From a virus: DNA of 22,061 nt. This document shows positions 1 to 8,439 of this stretch, one piece after another. The DNA lies in IMG/VR virus record IMGVR_UViG_3300031565_000427, positions 1 through 22,061 of that record. One strand, written 5' to 3'. Both the position numbers and the translations under genes were made by a program. The stretch's first letter is position 1. Every line of letters starts with the position of its first letter. The notes beneath the pieces are model-generated. The model saw only the letters and a program-made list of their open reading frames with translations, did no database searches and was not told the origin of the DNA.

Positions 1-1423
1 TCAGAGAGTACGCAGATACAGGCAGGTATAACTCAGATTCTATGAAGTTTTTACCGTTTTCTTGATCAGTTAAAACAAATCTATAGATATCTTCTTCAGA
101 TTCTAAGAAGGTGTCCTGAGTTTCCAGGTGTCCCTCAACGTCTACTTCATCAGGAGACATCTTCAGCCCGCACGTCGTCGGGTAGGTATCAAACTGGCTA
201 CGTAGTGCTACGACTGCTGACGTTGATAGATCTGTCAGCATAGTATCGTCTACTTCTACCACTTCGTTTTTTCTTATGTCATCAGGGCTTATAATCTGGA
301 TGATTCGAACGGTCTTATTATTAAACCCGAAGCCTGGAAAACTACCAGATACAGTGATGTAATCACCTATTGCAAGCCCATACTCTTCTTTTACATCAAT
401 GCCGTCAGGAAAACTAATGGTGTTAGGGGGAACTGTGGCAGTCGGGACTGGCAGTGTAGCGAATTCATTTATAGATTTTATGGCAACGTCAGTTAGAAAC
501 GGTCCGTTATATCCTGACATCATTATTTTCAGAGCCATCGTTAGAGACTGATCTGTAATCTGCACCAACGCATCAACGTCTGTGTTTATATCGTGAGCAG
601 CAGCGTCATTTAGCGGGCTTTCGCCGCCCACTATGGTTTTCCCCGCACCGAAACTTACCCCCCTCACGCAGTCTGTGAAGCTATTACCTACGACCTTACC
701 TTCAAAATATTCTATGTATTCATCATCGATTTTTAAAAACGTTCTTACTCCGGTTCCTGTGGAAAGCGGTGACGGGTAGTCTACCGTTCCGTCAGGGCCT
801 ATAATCTGCTGATGAAAATCTCCAGCGGCGATAACTGGAATCGTGGTATCAGTATCGCTTATCGCTGCGGTTAACGTAGAATTAGCAGAGAAAAAAACCT
901 GCTGATTTTTTCGCCTGACGTTGTAATCGTTTAGCTTCAGTATCGCGAGCCCAGCCCTATCATCGACGCCGGTAATAACCCCCCTGAATATAGTGAAGAA
1001 GTCTTGAGGGAAGCTTATCTGCTGGTAGCCCAGCAGTACCTTCACCTTCTTACCTAGGATTTCATCGACCAGCACTCCAGGCGACAGGAGTTTAGTCATA
1101 AACCCGTTCTTATCGATAAACCCAAGCGTCATGCTACTAGCAGAGCCTTTCGCCTGCTCGGGCTCTATTTTCTGGGTTATGGTAAACGTGCTACCGCTTA
1201 GAGATAGGATGTCCTGCTGGTCATCTAACGGGACTAGGGCAGGATCTCCATACTTCGATCCGCCTCCATAGGTAAGTCCCGCGTCACCGTACTTAATTCT
1301 GGTGAATAGAATCTTATTACTAAGTTTAGTCTCTAACCCTTCGATGCACACAGCGATCGCAATACTCTTGGTTTCTAGAGTATTGTAGTTCGCATAATTC
1401 TGTGTGAATACATCATCTGCCAT
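1..1423 (-). CDS. putative tail tip / baseplate hub-like protein, C-terminus cut by the window edge
   Basis: This frame starts with ATG at 1423 (MADDVFTQNYANYNTLETK) and stays open for 474 codons to the left edge, so the C-terminus is missing. It begins three nt after the stop of the upstream fibre gene. Residues about 70-170 alternate beta-strand-like segments (TFTITQKIEP, MTLGFIDK, VKVLLGY, FTIFRGVITGV, AILKLND), a pattern common in tail hub and baseplate proteins. Further on, IDDEYIEYFEG followed by SFTDCVRG resembles a short beta-motif often seen in phage tail-tip proteins. Its place after tape measure, distal protein and fibres fits a hub or tail-tip component that contacts the cell surface. 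I do not recognise a named family, so the functional call rests on position plus beta-rich character. No lysozyme or peptidase motif is visible in the part present. Confidence 0.6.
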   Translation of the reverse strand, partial: MADDVFTQNYANYNTLETKSIAIAVCIEGLETKLSNKILFTRIKYGDAGLTYGGGSKYGDPALVPLDDQQDILSLSGSTFTITQKIEPEQAKGSASSMTLGFIDKNGFMTKLLSPGVLVDEILGKKVKVLLGYQQISFPQDFFTIFRGVITGVDDRAGLAILKLNDYNVRRKNQQVFFSANSTLTAAISDTDTTIPVIAAGDFHQQIIGPDGTVDYPSPLSTGTGVRTFLKIDDEYIEYFEGKVVGNSFTDCVRGVSFGAGKTIVGGESPLNDAAAHDINTDVDALVQITDQSLTMALKIMMSGYNGPFLTDVAIKSINEFATLPVPTATVPPNTISFPDGIDVKEEYGLAIGDYITVSGSFPGFGFNNKTVRIIQIISPDDIRKNEVVEVDDTMLTDLSTSAVVALRSQFDTYPTTCGLKMSPDEVDVEGHLETQDTFLESEEDIYRFVLTDQENGKNFIESELYLPVSAYSL

Positions 1424-1426
1424 TGT

Positions 1427-3082
1427 TTACGCCGGATCAATGATCACCCAAGCAACGACGCAGGTATCTGTGCCTGACGTTGAAGTGATAGTGAATGAAG
1501 TAGAATCAACTCTAGCTGAAACATACGCAGCGCCAGGGGTACCGCCGTTTGGATCTTGGCAAGTCAGCATAATCTCACTAGCAGTCTTAGCTGCCGTTGT
1601 GTTTACCGTAACTGTGCCAGCTACCAGAGTGCTCCTACCCATCTTCGCGTTCGCGCCTTCTTTTATTTCTAACCCCTTGCCTACCGTTGTGAGAGAGAGG
1701 TTAGTTGAGATGTCTGTGTCATTAGTCGACGCGTTTAGCGTGATGTAATCATCGTTATTAATACCGATAGTAAAGTTTTTCTCTACTCCTGTGCCCGTTG
1801 TGAACTGCTGGAATACAAACTTATCGGGGCTATCCAGATATCCGAAGCGGATAGTTTCAGCATTCCCCGCTCCGTCGTTTAGCCCCTCTACTTGAATTAG
1901 GGTGTCTTCGTTTGAGGTGGGTGTGGCATCGCTTATGATTCTTACAACGTCAGCCGCTTTCATATCGATAGAGACAGCTTCTACGTTATCCGCTGACAGG
2001 ACGTTATTACTGTCCATGTTTAGATTCACGCCAGTTAGCTTGACTGGTACTGTAGTGAATTCAGAATCAGTCCCGTCTAGTACTAAGCTGTCTACTCCAG
2101 CGACTTTCAGGCTTAGATCGGTAGCGCTATCAATATCTTCTGTGTACACAACGCCGCTAGTGTAGACGTCTTTCCATCTTTCGCCAGTCGTACCCAAATC
2201 CTCAACTCCGCTAGTGCCCCTAGGAGATATATCCGCAGAGCTAACTCTCAGCCCTCCGCCGCCGGCGGTAGCCATTGTTATTTCACTCTCTGATCCAAGA
2301 AAAACTCCACCGCCACCACCGTTTGATACAGGCACATCAAACTCAATTCCTGGTACGTCGCCGTTATCATTTGAACTAATCCACAGTGGGTAAGCCCCAC
2401 CACTGTTAGTCTGCCTGACTATAATAGAGTGATAGTTCGTTAAAATATCCTCGACCGATCCCATCGCAAGGTAGGCGGTATCTGTGTCGCCTGGCTTACC
2501 CTCCTGGTATAAATTAATCGCTACTGCGTCAGTCCCGTCAGCATCAGCAGAGGTCATATTCAAATACATTGGAGTAGTGGTAGCTGGTGCCTCCATATCT
2601 ATGATCCCGTTTGTACCAGGAGCTATGGTGTCTACATTTACTAGGTTGTTATTACCCAGATCAATATTTCCAGCCATCGTTTTACTGCCATCTAGATACA
2701 GTGAGAGGGGATCGACTTCTACTCCTGAAATATCCCACGTACCGTTAGACGTGCCGTTATCTATTAGCCTAAACATAGAATCTGACGACGCAGTAGCTGA
2801 CAGCGCAGCAGAGTTATCATCGTACTCAACTGAAATAACCCCCGTTGATTTATTCATCACCTCAACGGACCAGCCGTTAGGCAGTGTAGTAGCGTCAGGC
2901 AGCACTAGCGTCTGGGTAGTAGCGCCAGTGAACTGCTGGTACGGATCAGAGGTTGCGACTAGTGTAGTCGTACCCGCTGCCGTCGCTGTCGTGGTGACAG
3001 ATTCAACTAAGCGCTTGTTTTTAAAATATACGTCAGCCGTCGCTGACAAACTCATTAGAAGTATTATAAAAATAGTTTTCAT
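1427..3082 (-). CDS. tail fibre-like protein with an N-terminal signal peptide
   Basis: A 551-residue protein. Residues 1-16 (MKTIFIILLMSLSATA) form a textbook Sec signal peptide: Lys-2, a hydrophobic core and an A-x-A cleavage site before Asp-17. This is unusual for a virion protein. The rest is rich in Thr, Ser, Asn, Gly and Asp. LGTTGERWKDVYTSG at 296-310 is the recurrent fibre motif (LG..xxRWKDlY.SG) that occurs in many tail fibres. The C-terminus, with SFTITSTSGTDTC then VAWVIIDPA, matches the ending of many phage fibre and spike proteins (VAW.II.PA). The gene is preceded by a strong AAGGGG ribosome site 5 nt before ATG and sits between another fibre-like gene and the hub-like gene. The fibre assignment is good; its receptor and the reason for the signal peptide are unknown. 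Confidence 0.72.
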   Translation of the reverse strand: MKTIFIILLMSLSATADVYFKNKRLVESVTTTATAAGTTTLVATSDPYQQFTGATTQTLVLPDATTLPNGWSVEVMNKSTGVISVEYDDNSAALSATASSDSMFRLIDNGTSNGTWDISGVEVDPLSLYLDGSKTMAGNIDLGNNNLVNVDTIAPGTNGIIDMEAPATTTPMYLNMTSADADGTDAVAINLYQEGKPGDTDTAYLAMGSVEDILTNYHSIIVRQTNSGGAYPLWISSNDNGDVPGIEFDVPVSNGGGGGVFLGSESEITMATAGGGGLRVSSADISPRGTSGVEDLGTTGERWKDVYTSGVVYTEDIDSATDLSLKVAGVDSLVLDGTDSEFTTVPVKLTGVNLNMDSNNVLSADNVEAVSIDMKAADVVRIISDATPTSNEDTLIQVEGLNDGAGNAETIRFGYLDSPDKFVFQQFTTGTGVEKNFTIGINNDDYITLNASTNDTDISTNLSLTTVGKGLEIKEGANAKMGRSTLVAGTVTVNTTAAKTASEIMLTCQDPNGGTPGAAYVSARVDSTSFTITSTSGTDTCVVAWVIIDPA

Positions 3083-3091
3083 TTCTTCCCC

Positions 3092-4891
3092 TTAATCATT
3101 TTCTACAGCTATGTATTCTAATACGTAGTTCGCCGAATCTGTGTTTGCAGGCCAATCAAATGTACACCCAGTCGATGACTTCGCTGTGGGCACTATCTCC
3201 TGAATCTGAGGCGTGATGTCTGTGCTGTTAAACATGATCGCAGTTACGTTGTAATCTGTAGTCCCGATGTCTGAGCTAAAAACAACCGCCTTAGTAGAAA
3301 TTCCACTGGCTAGCGTTTCAGACGCTGATCGGAACTGTTTACCGTTCAAACTATTAGGCCCGCTATTATCTCTCACCACAAAATCTAGGCTGTAATTAAC
3401 ACTATCTGTATTAGCAGACCATACAGCGGTGAAGGAGGTAGCTAGCTTAGAGGTCACGATAACAGGTACTAGGATAGGCGAGCCGTCTACTAGGTTAGTA
3501 AGCATCCCAGTCACCGCGTAATCGGTAGTGCCCATGCTAGAGAATGGGATTGACGCCGTTGCCACACCGTTAGCTATAGCTGTCGATCCGCTCTGAATCG
3601 AAACCACAGAGCTATCATTTCTGCTCGCTAAATAATCCAAGAAATAATTGATGCTATCTGTACTAGCAGACCATTCTGCCGTGAAGCCAGTTGAAAGTTT
3701 AGTAGTTACTGTTACAGGCGTGATAATAGGTGAAGCGTCTGTAAGGTTTACTAGATTTGCCTTCACACTGTATGAGGTGTCGCCGATGTCTGAGCTAAAC
3801 ACTGGTGAAATCGTAGAGATTCCGCTAGCTAGAGAGACGCTGGCCGATCTAACTACAAAGTCTCCGACAAGCGGAGGGGCTGCGTTATCTCGGATGATAA
3901 AGTCAAGCAAGTAGTTAGCTGAGTCTGTGTTAATCGCCCAGTCAGCTACGAAGCTATCGTTATTTTTTACACTCACTGTAACCGTTTGAATCTGAGGCGA
4001 GCCGTCTACGAGGTTTATTAGGTTTGCAGTCACCGCGTAGTTATTAGTACCCATATTTGAAAATGGGGCTGTGACTGTTTTAACACCGCTCGGGACTGAT
4101 ACAGTTCCCGCTCTTAAACCTGATGACACAACGGATCCCGCAGTGTCACCGAATATTGCAGGTAGTTGAGAGTAAACTTGGTTATTTGTCAGAATAGGGA
4201 ATAACTCTTGATAGTACCAGGCGACGTCAGAGGCGCCCACGAAATCATAGATTGTCTCGACGCCTGCTATGTCCACATAGAAAGATAGTGTCCACACAGA
4301 GGCGGCTTCTGTTAGCCTTCCATAGACTACGTTACCGTTTGCGTCTCTGAAATAATCTAGTGCGCTAGTACCTGTGGCTTGTCTTAGAAAGAGTTTATTC
4401 TCAGGAGCATTTACCACAACGCCAGCGGTTGTAGAATTCGTGCTAGGTGTGGCTGCTCCAAACTGAGAACTAACATCAGAGCTAGTACCAGAGATTGCGA
4501 CTAGTGATGTAGCTGCAACGAAGCGACCTTGCAGTGGAACGCCTCCAATGCCTGCACCTGTGATAGGAGCGCCTGATCCCTGCGATCCGTCGTGGTTATG
4601 TCCTGTCGTGTCGTTAAAAGCGATGTCGAGTTTATCGACTGCTGTTTTAAGGTTATCCCCGTCAGTAATGACATTCTCTTCAGTGTAATCTAGACCAGGA
4701 GATGACTCAGTAGCTCCTGTCGCTATGCGGGTATTATTCTGAAGCGCTTGGGTGTTTGTAATCGCAGCGCCTGATGCTGGAGTGGTGTTAGCTAGACCGA
4801 CGATGCCTACAGCTACGTCATTGATTTCTTTATCAAGCTTGGCTCGGTTGATCACCGTTGCTTCTACATTTTCACCGTCTGAAATCGCCAC
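3092..4891 (-). CDS. repeat-containing tail fibre or tail-tip protein
   Basis: A 599-residue protein starting with GTG at 4891; AGGGGG lies 5 nt before it. Residues 1-100 are a conserved-looking phage tail N-terminus (VINRAKLDKEINDVAVGI), ending in GHNHDGS, a His-rich motif frequent in tail fibre and tip proteins. Residues 120-250 form a middle domain. Residues 252-599 are four tandem repeats of about 83-85 residues, each ending in a W-[ASP]-x-x-TDS-x-NY signature. Repeats 1 and 3 resemble each other, as do 2 and 4. The beta-rich repeats suggest a rod or receptor-binding module outside the tail. The gene follows the distal tail gene with a 9 nt gap. Receptor specificity cannot be inferred. 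It could alternatively be a decoration of the tail tip rather than a true fibre. Confidence 0.68.
   Translation of the reverse strand: MAISDGENVEATVINRAKLDKEINDVAVGIVGLANTTPASGAAITNTQALQNNTRIATGATESSPGLDYTEENVITDGDNLKTAVDKLDIAFNDTTGHNHDGSQGSGAPITGAGIGGVPLQGRFVAATSLVAISGTSSDVSSQFGAATPSTNSTTAGVVVNAPENKLFLRQATGTSALDYFRDANGNVVYGRLTEAASVWTLSFYVDIAGVETIYDFVGASDVAWYYQELFPILTNNQVYSQLPAIFGDTAGSVVSSGLRAGTVSVPSGVKTVTAPFSNMGTNNYAVTANLINLVDGSPQIQTVTVSVKNNDSFVADWAINTDSANYLLDFIIRDNAAPPLVGDFVVRSASVSLASGISTISPVFSSDIGDTSYSVKANLVNLTDASPIITPVTVTTKLSTGFTAEWSASTDSINYFLDYLASRNDSSVVSIQSGSTAIANGVATASIPFSSMGTTDYAVTGMLTNLVDGSPILVPVIVTSKLATSFTAVWSANTDSVNYSLDFVVRDNSGPNSLNGKQFRSASETLASGISTKAVVFSSDIGTTDYNVTAIMFNSTDITPQIQEIVPTAKSSTGCTFDWPANTDSANYVLEYIAVEND
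3095..4138 (-). repeat. four tandem ~84-residue protein repeats, A-B-A-B order
   Basis: Within the fibre-like protein the repeats span residues 252-336, 343-426, 427-509 and 517-599. The signature WAINTDSANY / WSASTDSINY / WSANTDSVNY / WPANTDSANY closes each unit. Repeats 2 and 4 share RSAS..LASGIST and VFSSDIG, whereas 1 and 3 share PFS.MGT..YAVT and NLVDGSP. They are protein-level repeats; the DNA has diverged considerably. Confidence 0.85.
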
Positions 4892-4900
4892 GTAATCCCC

Positions 4901-5677
4901 CTAAAGTGTCGGCAATATTTGAGCTAGCCGAAAGCGCATTAGTCCTGTTTCGTATTGAAACGGGAATCCCGGTAACATCTCATTACCTCTAAACCCAAGC
5001 CCCTTACCGTCAGCGTTAGTAGATTCCAGTGTACTTTCTAACACAGTATTAGGGCTTGCGATATTCGGCGTGAATTCTAGTAGCCGCTGCTGGATCATCC
5101 AATTAAATAGAGGTGTCCACTGACTAGTCCAGGTCGATTCTGGTATATACCGAAAGCTTACCTGCCAGAATTGCTGGATATTGTAAACGATAGCTTCCTT
5201 CTGGCCTGACGCGCTGATATTCACATTCCCAAACACCTTGCGATCAAACTCAGGAGCTAGGAAATTGTACCCAGTCAGGTTAGGAAACAATCTAGTACCC
5301 GCTGACGTCGTCCCTGGATAGGTAGCAGCGCCAGTCAGATCTGTCTCAGTGAAACCTATCAGCTCGGCCACAGAGACAGACGCTCTAGGGCCTGTGCCAA
5401 ACAGCAGTTCGAAGTCTGCGGTATCAGCGCCTAGCGTTACTAGGTTTTCAGTCCCGCCTGCAATAGTTCTATCCGCAGTCGCTGTAAACACGTTACTAGG
5501 GGCCACTTCTGTGAGGGCTCGCACGATCTCTATCATAAGCGAGGACAGGCTATAGAATCCGAATCTAAGCGTAGCCTGACGCGGTGTTTCAGCAGGTACA
5601 ACTCTGAAATCAATAGCCGCATTATCGTCGTCTACTTCGAAGTTATATAAAAACAGGCTCTGTCCGGTAAGCGCCAT
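4901..5677 (-). CDS. putative distal tail protein
   Basis: A 258-residue protein whose ATG shares one base with the tape-measure stop (TAATG), so translation is probably coupled. LLFGTG (92-97) followed by ELIGFTETDLTGAATYPGT (105-123) is a motif I recognise from many uncharacterised phage structural proteins (LLGF...DLTGA.SYT). The C-terminal half is aromatic-rich (FWQVSFRYIPESTW, WTPLFNWMIQQRL), as expected for a tail-assembly interface. Position directly after the tape measure is where a Dit or tail-tip initiator lies in siphoviruses, so I infer a distal tail role. No family is recognised with confidence, and the protein could instead be an adaptor for the repeat-bearing fibre encoded next. 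Confidence 0.55.
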   Translation of the reverse strand: MALTGQSLFLYNFEVDDDNAAIDFRVVPAETPRQATLRFGFYSLSSLMIEIVRALTEVAPSNVFTATADRTIAGGTENLVTLGADTADFELLFGTGPRASVSVAELIGFTETDLTGAATYPGTTSAGTRLFPNLTGYNFLAPEFDRKVFGNVNISASGQKEAIVYNIQQFWQVSFRYIPESTWTSQWTPLFNWMIQQRLLEFTPNIASPNTVLESTLESTNADGKGLGFRGNEMLPGFPFQYETGLMRFRLAQILPTL

Positions 5678-7692
5678 TACAAGCCCCCTCCGACTGACTG
5701 AATTTTAAAGTCAGTCGCGTCAGCTTCTTCTCGGATCAACTCGACAAGTGCCGATCTGGTTTCAGCAGTATCGAAGTAATTCCCCTCGATGTGAATCGTC
5801 ACATACTTTCGCTTTAGCTCTTCCTGCTCGACCTCTGATGAAATCTCAGGGCCCGGCGAGAATGCCACGTTACTTCCAGTATCTAAGGCAGGTGCAGGCG
5901 TTACAGCCCCTCCGCCGCCAGAGCCTACACCACTAGACGCTGCCGATCGGATAACTCCAGACAGAGCCAAGAGCCCTGCGCCCACTGCTAGCTCTACAGG
6001 ATTCGGCGGCCATAAACCCTTGATTAAATGATACGCGCCTTCTTTGGCCGCGATATCAGCGAGCGTACCTAAGACAGCTTTTTTCATCTGCTCGCCGAAA
6101 ACCCAACCGGCCTGACCAGCAGATTCAAACGCCGTCACCAGTCCACCAGATAGAGACGCTGCTGCCATTGTGCCAAGCTCTGAGTACCTTATTAATTCGT
6201 TAGTACTCTGCTTAGACTGTTTACTCATCCCAGCGAAGAACGCATCCCACGCGTTCTTCTGATGTTTTACCTGTCTGTCTAATAATGCGTTTCGTTTCTC
6301 ATTCTCTGAATCTACAAGAGCCGTAATCTGCTGCTCATAGGTTTCGCGAATGTTAGCTATCGCTATTGCTTTCTCGCCTGCGCGGTTCTTAGCGCTAAAC
6401 GCCGCATCGTTTTCTAGCTGCTCTATTCGTACAGCCATCTCCTGCTCTAACAGCCATTTTCTATTAGCTAGCTCTTCTTCAAATTTAAGTGTACTGAGGC
6501 TGTTTTCTAAGATCGCCTGATTCGTGCCTTTCCTAAGCGCTAAAAGCTGCGCTGAAATCATAAAATCATTCTTACGTTTTTTCTCTAAGTCTACAGCTCC
6601 AGCTAATTCAGCGGCTCTTCTAGCAGCTTTGTTTTTCTCATCGGCTTCTTCAGCATTCCTTATCTTGTCCTGCGCCGCCTTCTTTCTAGCGAGCAGATCG
6701 ATAGACATTTGTATCTGATGTATCTCTTGTTTGTTTCGCTTTATAGAGCCTGCGCCTAATGGGGATTTAGCTAAGTCTTTATTTCTGTCATCGAGATCTG
6801 ACATCTCTAAGCGCAGCAGTTTAATTTGTGCCCCTAGGTCGCCAGCAGCAGCGGCCTGCTTGAGCATCTCTTTAGAAATTTTCTTGTCAGCGAGAAGAGA
6901 AATACCGTCAGCGACTTCTCTAAACCAATGCCCTACCTTGTTATTTATTACTATTCCGGCGACAGCTTTGAAGTCTTCGAGGGCTTTTTTAGCTCTGAGC
7001 AGGCTATCGGTAGTTTCAGTGATGCTTAGATCTACGCCATCATAAGCAGTCTTACCTGCATCGAGAGACGCGTTTAAGATCGCCGTCGCCTGAGCTTGCT
7101 TACTAAGCTCAGTTGTGGCAACGCCTATACTGTCAGCGTAATCTTTATACGCCTTATTCGTATCGACGATTAAACCAAACTGTTTCAGTGTGTCAGAGCT
7201 TCCCTGCTGGATGGCATCGGCTAGCCTTGTGAACGCTGTTTCTGTATCTGTGCCAGCGACGACAGAAGCGTTTCTGGCAAGTCTCATTAGCTCGGGCATT
7301 CGGGCTGCACTAGCTCCGAACGTGACCATACTTTTATTCGCTGTGGCTAGTAGCGCATCTGTAGATACCAGTCCATCAGAGGCGTCTTTCAGGGCCGCCT
7401 TCATCTTATCTCCAGCTATGCCGGATCGTTCGGCTAACAAATCGAACTGCTGATTGAGGGATTCGAGTTTTTCTCCTGCCTTCATCCCCTCGATAGTTTC
7501 TTGAATCGTCTTAATCGATAGCCAGGCAGCAGCCGCTGCAACGGCCATAGATTTCAGTTTGTCAGTGATCCCCCCAAAGGCACGCTTACCAGTATCGCCC
7601 GTTTCCTTCTGGGCGTTCTGTGCCTGCTTCATTCCCGTAAGAAATTTCTTGTTATCTAAATCAAGAATTATTTTTGTCGTATTATCTGCCAC
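5677..7692 (-). CDS. tail tape measure protein
   Basis: A 671-residue protein beginning with GTG at 7692, overlapping the preceding frame by 11 nt. It shows the tape-measure pattern: a short N-terminal strand (KIILDLDNKKFLTGMKQAQ), a hydrophobic stretch at 48-60 (SMAVAAAAAWLSI), and a long helical, Ala/Lys/Glu-rich middle with coiled-coil segments at about 330-470. Near the C-terminus come a second hydrophobic stretch (about 565-581), a Gly-rich linker and a beta strand YVTIHIEGNYFD, the usual tape-measure ending. The protein sets tail length during assembly and probably enters the host envelope during DNA delivery. At about 0.15 nm per residue the length predicts a tail near 100 nm (inference). 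No peptidase or lysozyme motif is visible. Confidence 0.9.
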   Translation of the reverse strand: MADNTTKIILDLDNKKFLTGMKQAQNAQKETGDTGKRAFGGITDKLKSMAVAAAAAWLSIKTIQETIEGMKAGEKLESLNQQFDLLAERSGIAGDKMKAALKDASDGLVSTDALLATANKSMVTFGASAARMPELMRLARNASVVAGTDTETAFTRLADAIQQGSSDTLKQFGLIVDTNKAYKDYADSIGVATTELSKQAQATAILNASLDAGKTAYDGVDLSITETTDSLLRAKKALEDFKAVAGIVINNKVGHWFREVADGISLLADKKISKEMLKQAAAAGDLGAQIKLLRLEMSDLDDRNKDLAKSPLGAGSIKRNKQEIHQIQMSIDLLARKKAAQDKIRNAEEADEKNKAARRAAELAGAVDLEKKRKNDFMISAQLLALRKGTNQAILENSLSTLKFEEELANRKWLLEQEMAVRIEQLENDAAFSAKNRAGEKAIAIANIRETYEQQITALVDSENEKRNALLDRQVKHQKNAWDAFFAGMSKQSKQSTNELIRYSELGTMAAASLSGGLVTAFESAGQAGWVFGEQMKKAVLGTLADIAAKEGAYHLIKGLWPPNPVELAVGAGLLALSGVIRSAASSGVGSGGGGAVTPAPALDTGSNVAFSPGPEISSEVEQEELKRKYVTIHIEGNYFDTAETRSALVELIREEADATDFKIQSVGGGL

Positions 7693-8041
7693 TCTGTCTC
7701 TTCTGGTTTCTGAATACTATCGTAAAAAAATTCCTTGAATCAGCGTTATCCATTACGGGCCTGCGCTCTTTCGGTAACGGCGTGGGCACATCTTTCGTAT
7801 GTATCTGTGAGGCATAAAACCCACGGATGTGCTTGTAGTACTTCGATCCACAGATAGCGATGGCGCCGATATCGATTAGCTCTACACGCTCTGCTGCTTT
7901 GATCTTCTGATAGGAAGAATACATAAGCCAGAAGTGTCGTGCAGGCATCGATAAAACGTAGTCCGTTCGCCATCCATAGAAGTGACATACTTCTCCTAAC
8001 ACCATATGCAAATCAATAGAAATTTCGGGTATGTCTACTCT
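7682..8041 (-). CDS. -1 frameshift extension of the tail assembly chaperone (GT-like)
   Basis: This is the downstream part of a lambda G/GT-type pair. The frame is open from the slippery run at 8041 to the stop at 7682 and adds 119 residues (RVDIPEISIDLHMVLGEVC...RNQKRQSGR) to the first 133 residues of the upstream chaperone, giving a 252-residue fusion. The only in-frame start candidates (TTG at 8011, ATG at 8005) have no ribosome site, which argues for frameshifting and not independent initiation. HFYGWRTDYVLSMP and FWLMYSSYQKI resemble the short T domains of tail chaperones. It overlaps the tape-measure start by 11 nt. The fusion is expected to bind the tape measure during tail assembly and to be absent from the mature virion (family knowledge). 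Confidence 0.78.
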   Translation of the reverse strand, partial: RVDIPEISIDLHMVLGEVCHFYGWRTDYVLSMPARHFWLMYSSYQKIKAAERVELIDIGAIAICGSKYYKHIRGFYASQIHTKDVPTPLPKERRPVMDNADSRNFFTIVFRNQKRQSGR

Positions 8042-8439
8042 TTTTTTTTAGAGTAGTCGTCGCCGCTATTTTCTTTAATCTGTCGCGCTTGGGATTTCCC
8101 CATACTGTGATCCATTACTAACTGTAACAAACCATTTAGCTGCTGCACCGTCATCTTGTTTACCATGTCTCTGGTAACGGTGTCGCAAACGCAAGAATAT
8201 AAATCGGCGTAGTAGGCCAGGAGGGCATCGGCGGTGAGATCGTTTTCTTTACTGAGGGCTGACATCTTTCCAAACATGTTTGAGAGTTTGAAGAAGGTAT
8301 GAGTATCTATCGGTTTAAATTTATGCACCTTACCGAATAACCTGAAGGAAACCTCCTCGGTGTCGAGTGCATCTAAATCCGACACGACCGGACCGCTAGC
8401 GTCCGATCGTGCCGGTTTAATATTAAACATCTTAGGCAT
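8035..8439 (-). CDS. tail assembly chaperone (G-like)
   Basis: A 134-residue, charged and mostly helical protein lying exactly between tail tube and tape measure, the conserved location of the siphovirus tail assembly chaperone. EVSFRLFGKVHKFKPID (29-45) is the beta-strand beginning typical of the family, followed by helices (ADALLAYYADLYSCV) and a polar C-terminus ending SKKKE. ATG at 8439 lies inside the end of the tube gene (8 nt overlap) with no clear ribosome site, so expression is probably coupled. The gene ends on the A9 slippery run described separately, giving a major short product and a minor fusion. It keeps the tape measure soluble until the tube polymerises (family knowledge). 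Confidence 0.8.
   Translation of the reverse strand: MPKMFNIKPARSDASGPVVSDLDALDTEEVSFRLFGKVHKFKPIDTHTFFKLSNMFGKMSALSKENDLTADALLAYYADLYSCVCDTVTRDMVNKMTVQQLNGLLQLVMDHSMGKSQARQIKENSGDDYSKKKE
8041..8049 (-). promoter_or_regulatory. programmed -1 ribosomal frameshift slippery run (A9)
   Basis: The minus strand reads TCT-AAA-AAA-AAA-GAG-TAG in the chaperone frame, so nine A precede a stop two codons later. It contains an in-frame A-AAA-AAA heptamer. Slipping back one base enters the open frame that continues to 7682. I see no obvious downstream pseudoknot; a homopolymer this long can slip without one. Confidence 0.8.

Noticed and set aside
2484-3095. A 203-codon plus-strand frame rich in Ser, Val and Pro
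   Set aside because: Antisense to the signal-peptide fibre gene; composition simply mirrors the Thr/Ser/Asp-rich coding strand. The same holds for the other long plus-strand frames over structural genes.
3095-4138. CRISPR-like or DNA-level tandem array
   Set aside because: Periodicity is about 250 bp and exists at the protein level only; the DNA copies are diverged and there are no short identical repeats with unique spacers.
7682-8011. The second chaperone frame as an independent gene
   Set aside because: Possible starts (TTG 8011, ATG 8005) have no ribosome site, whereas the frame is open back to the A9 slippery run, so a frameshift fusion fits better.
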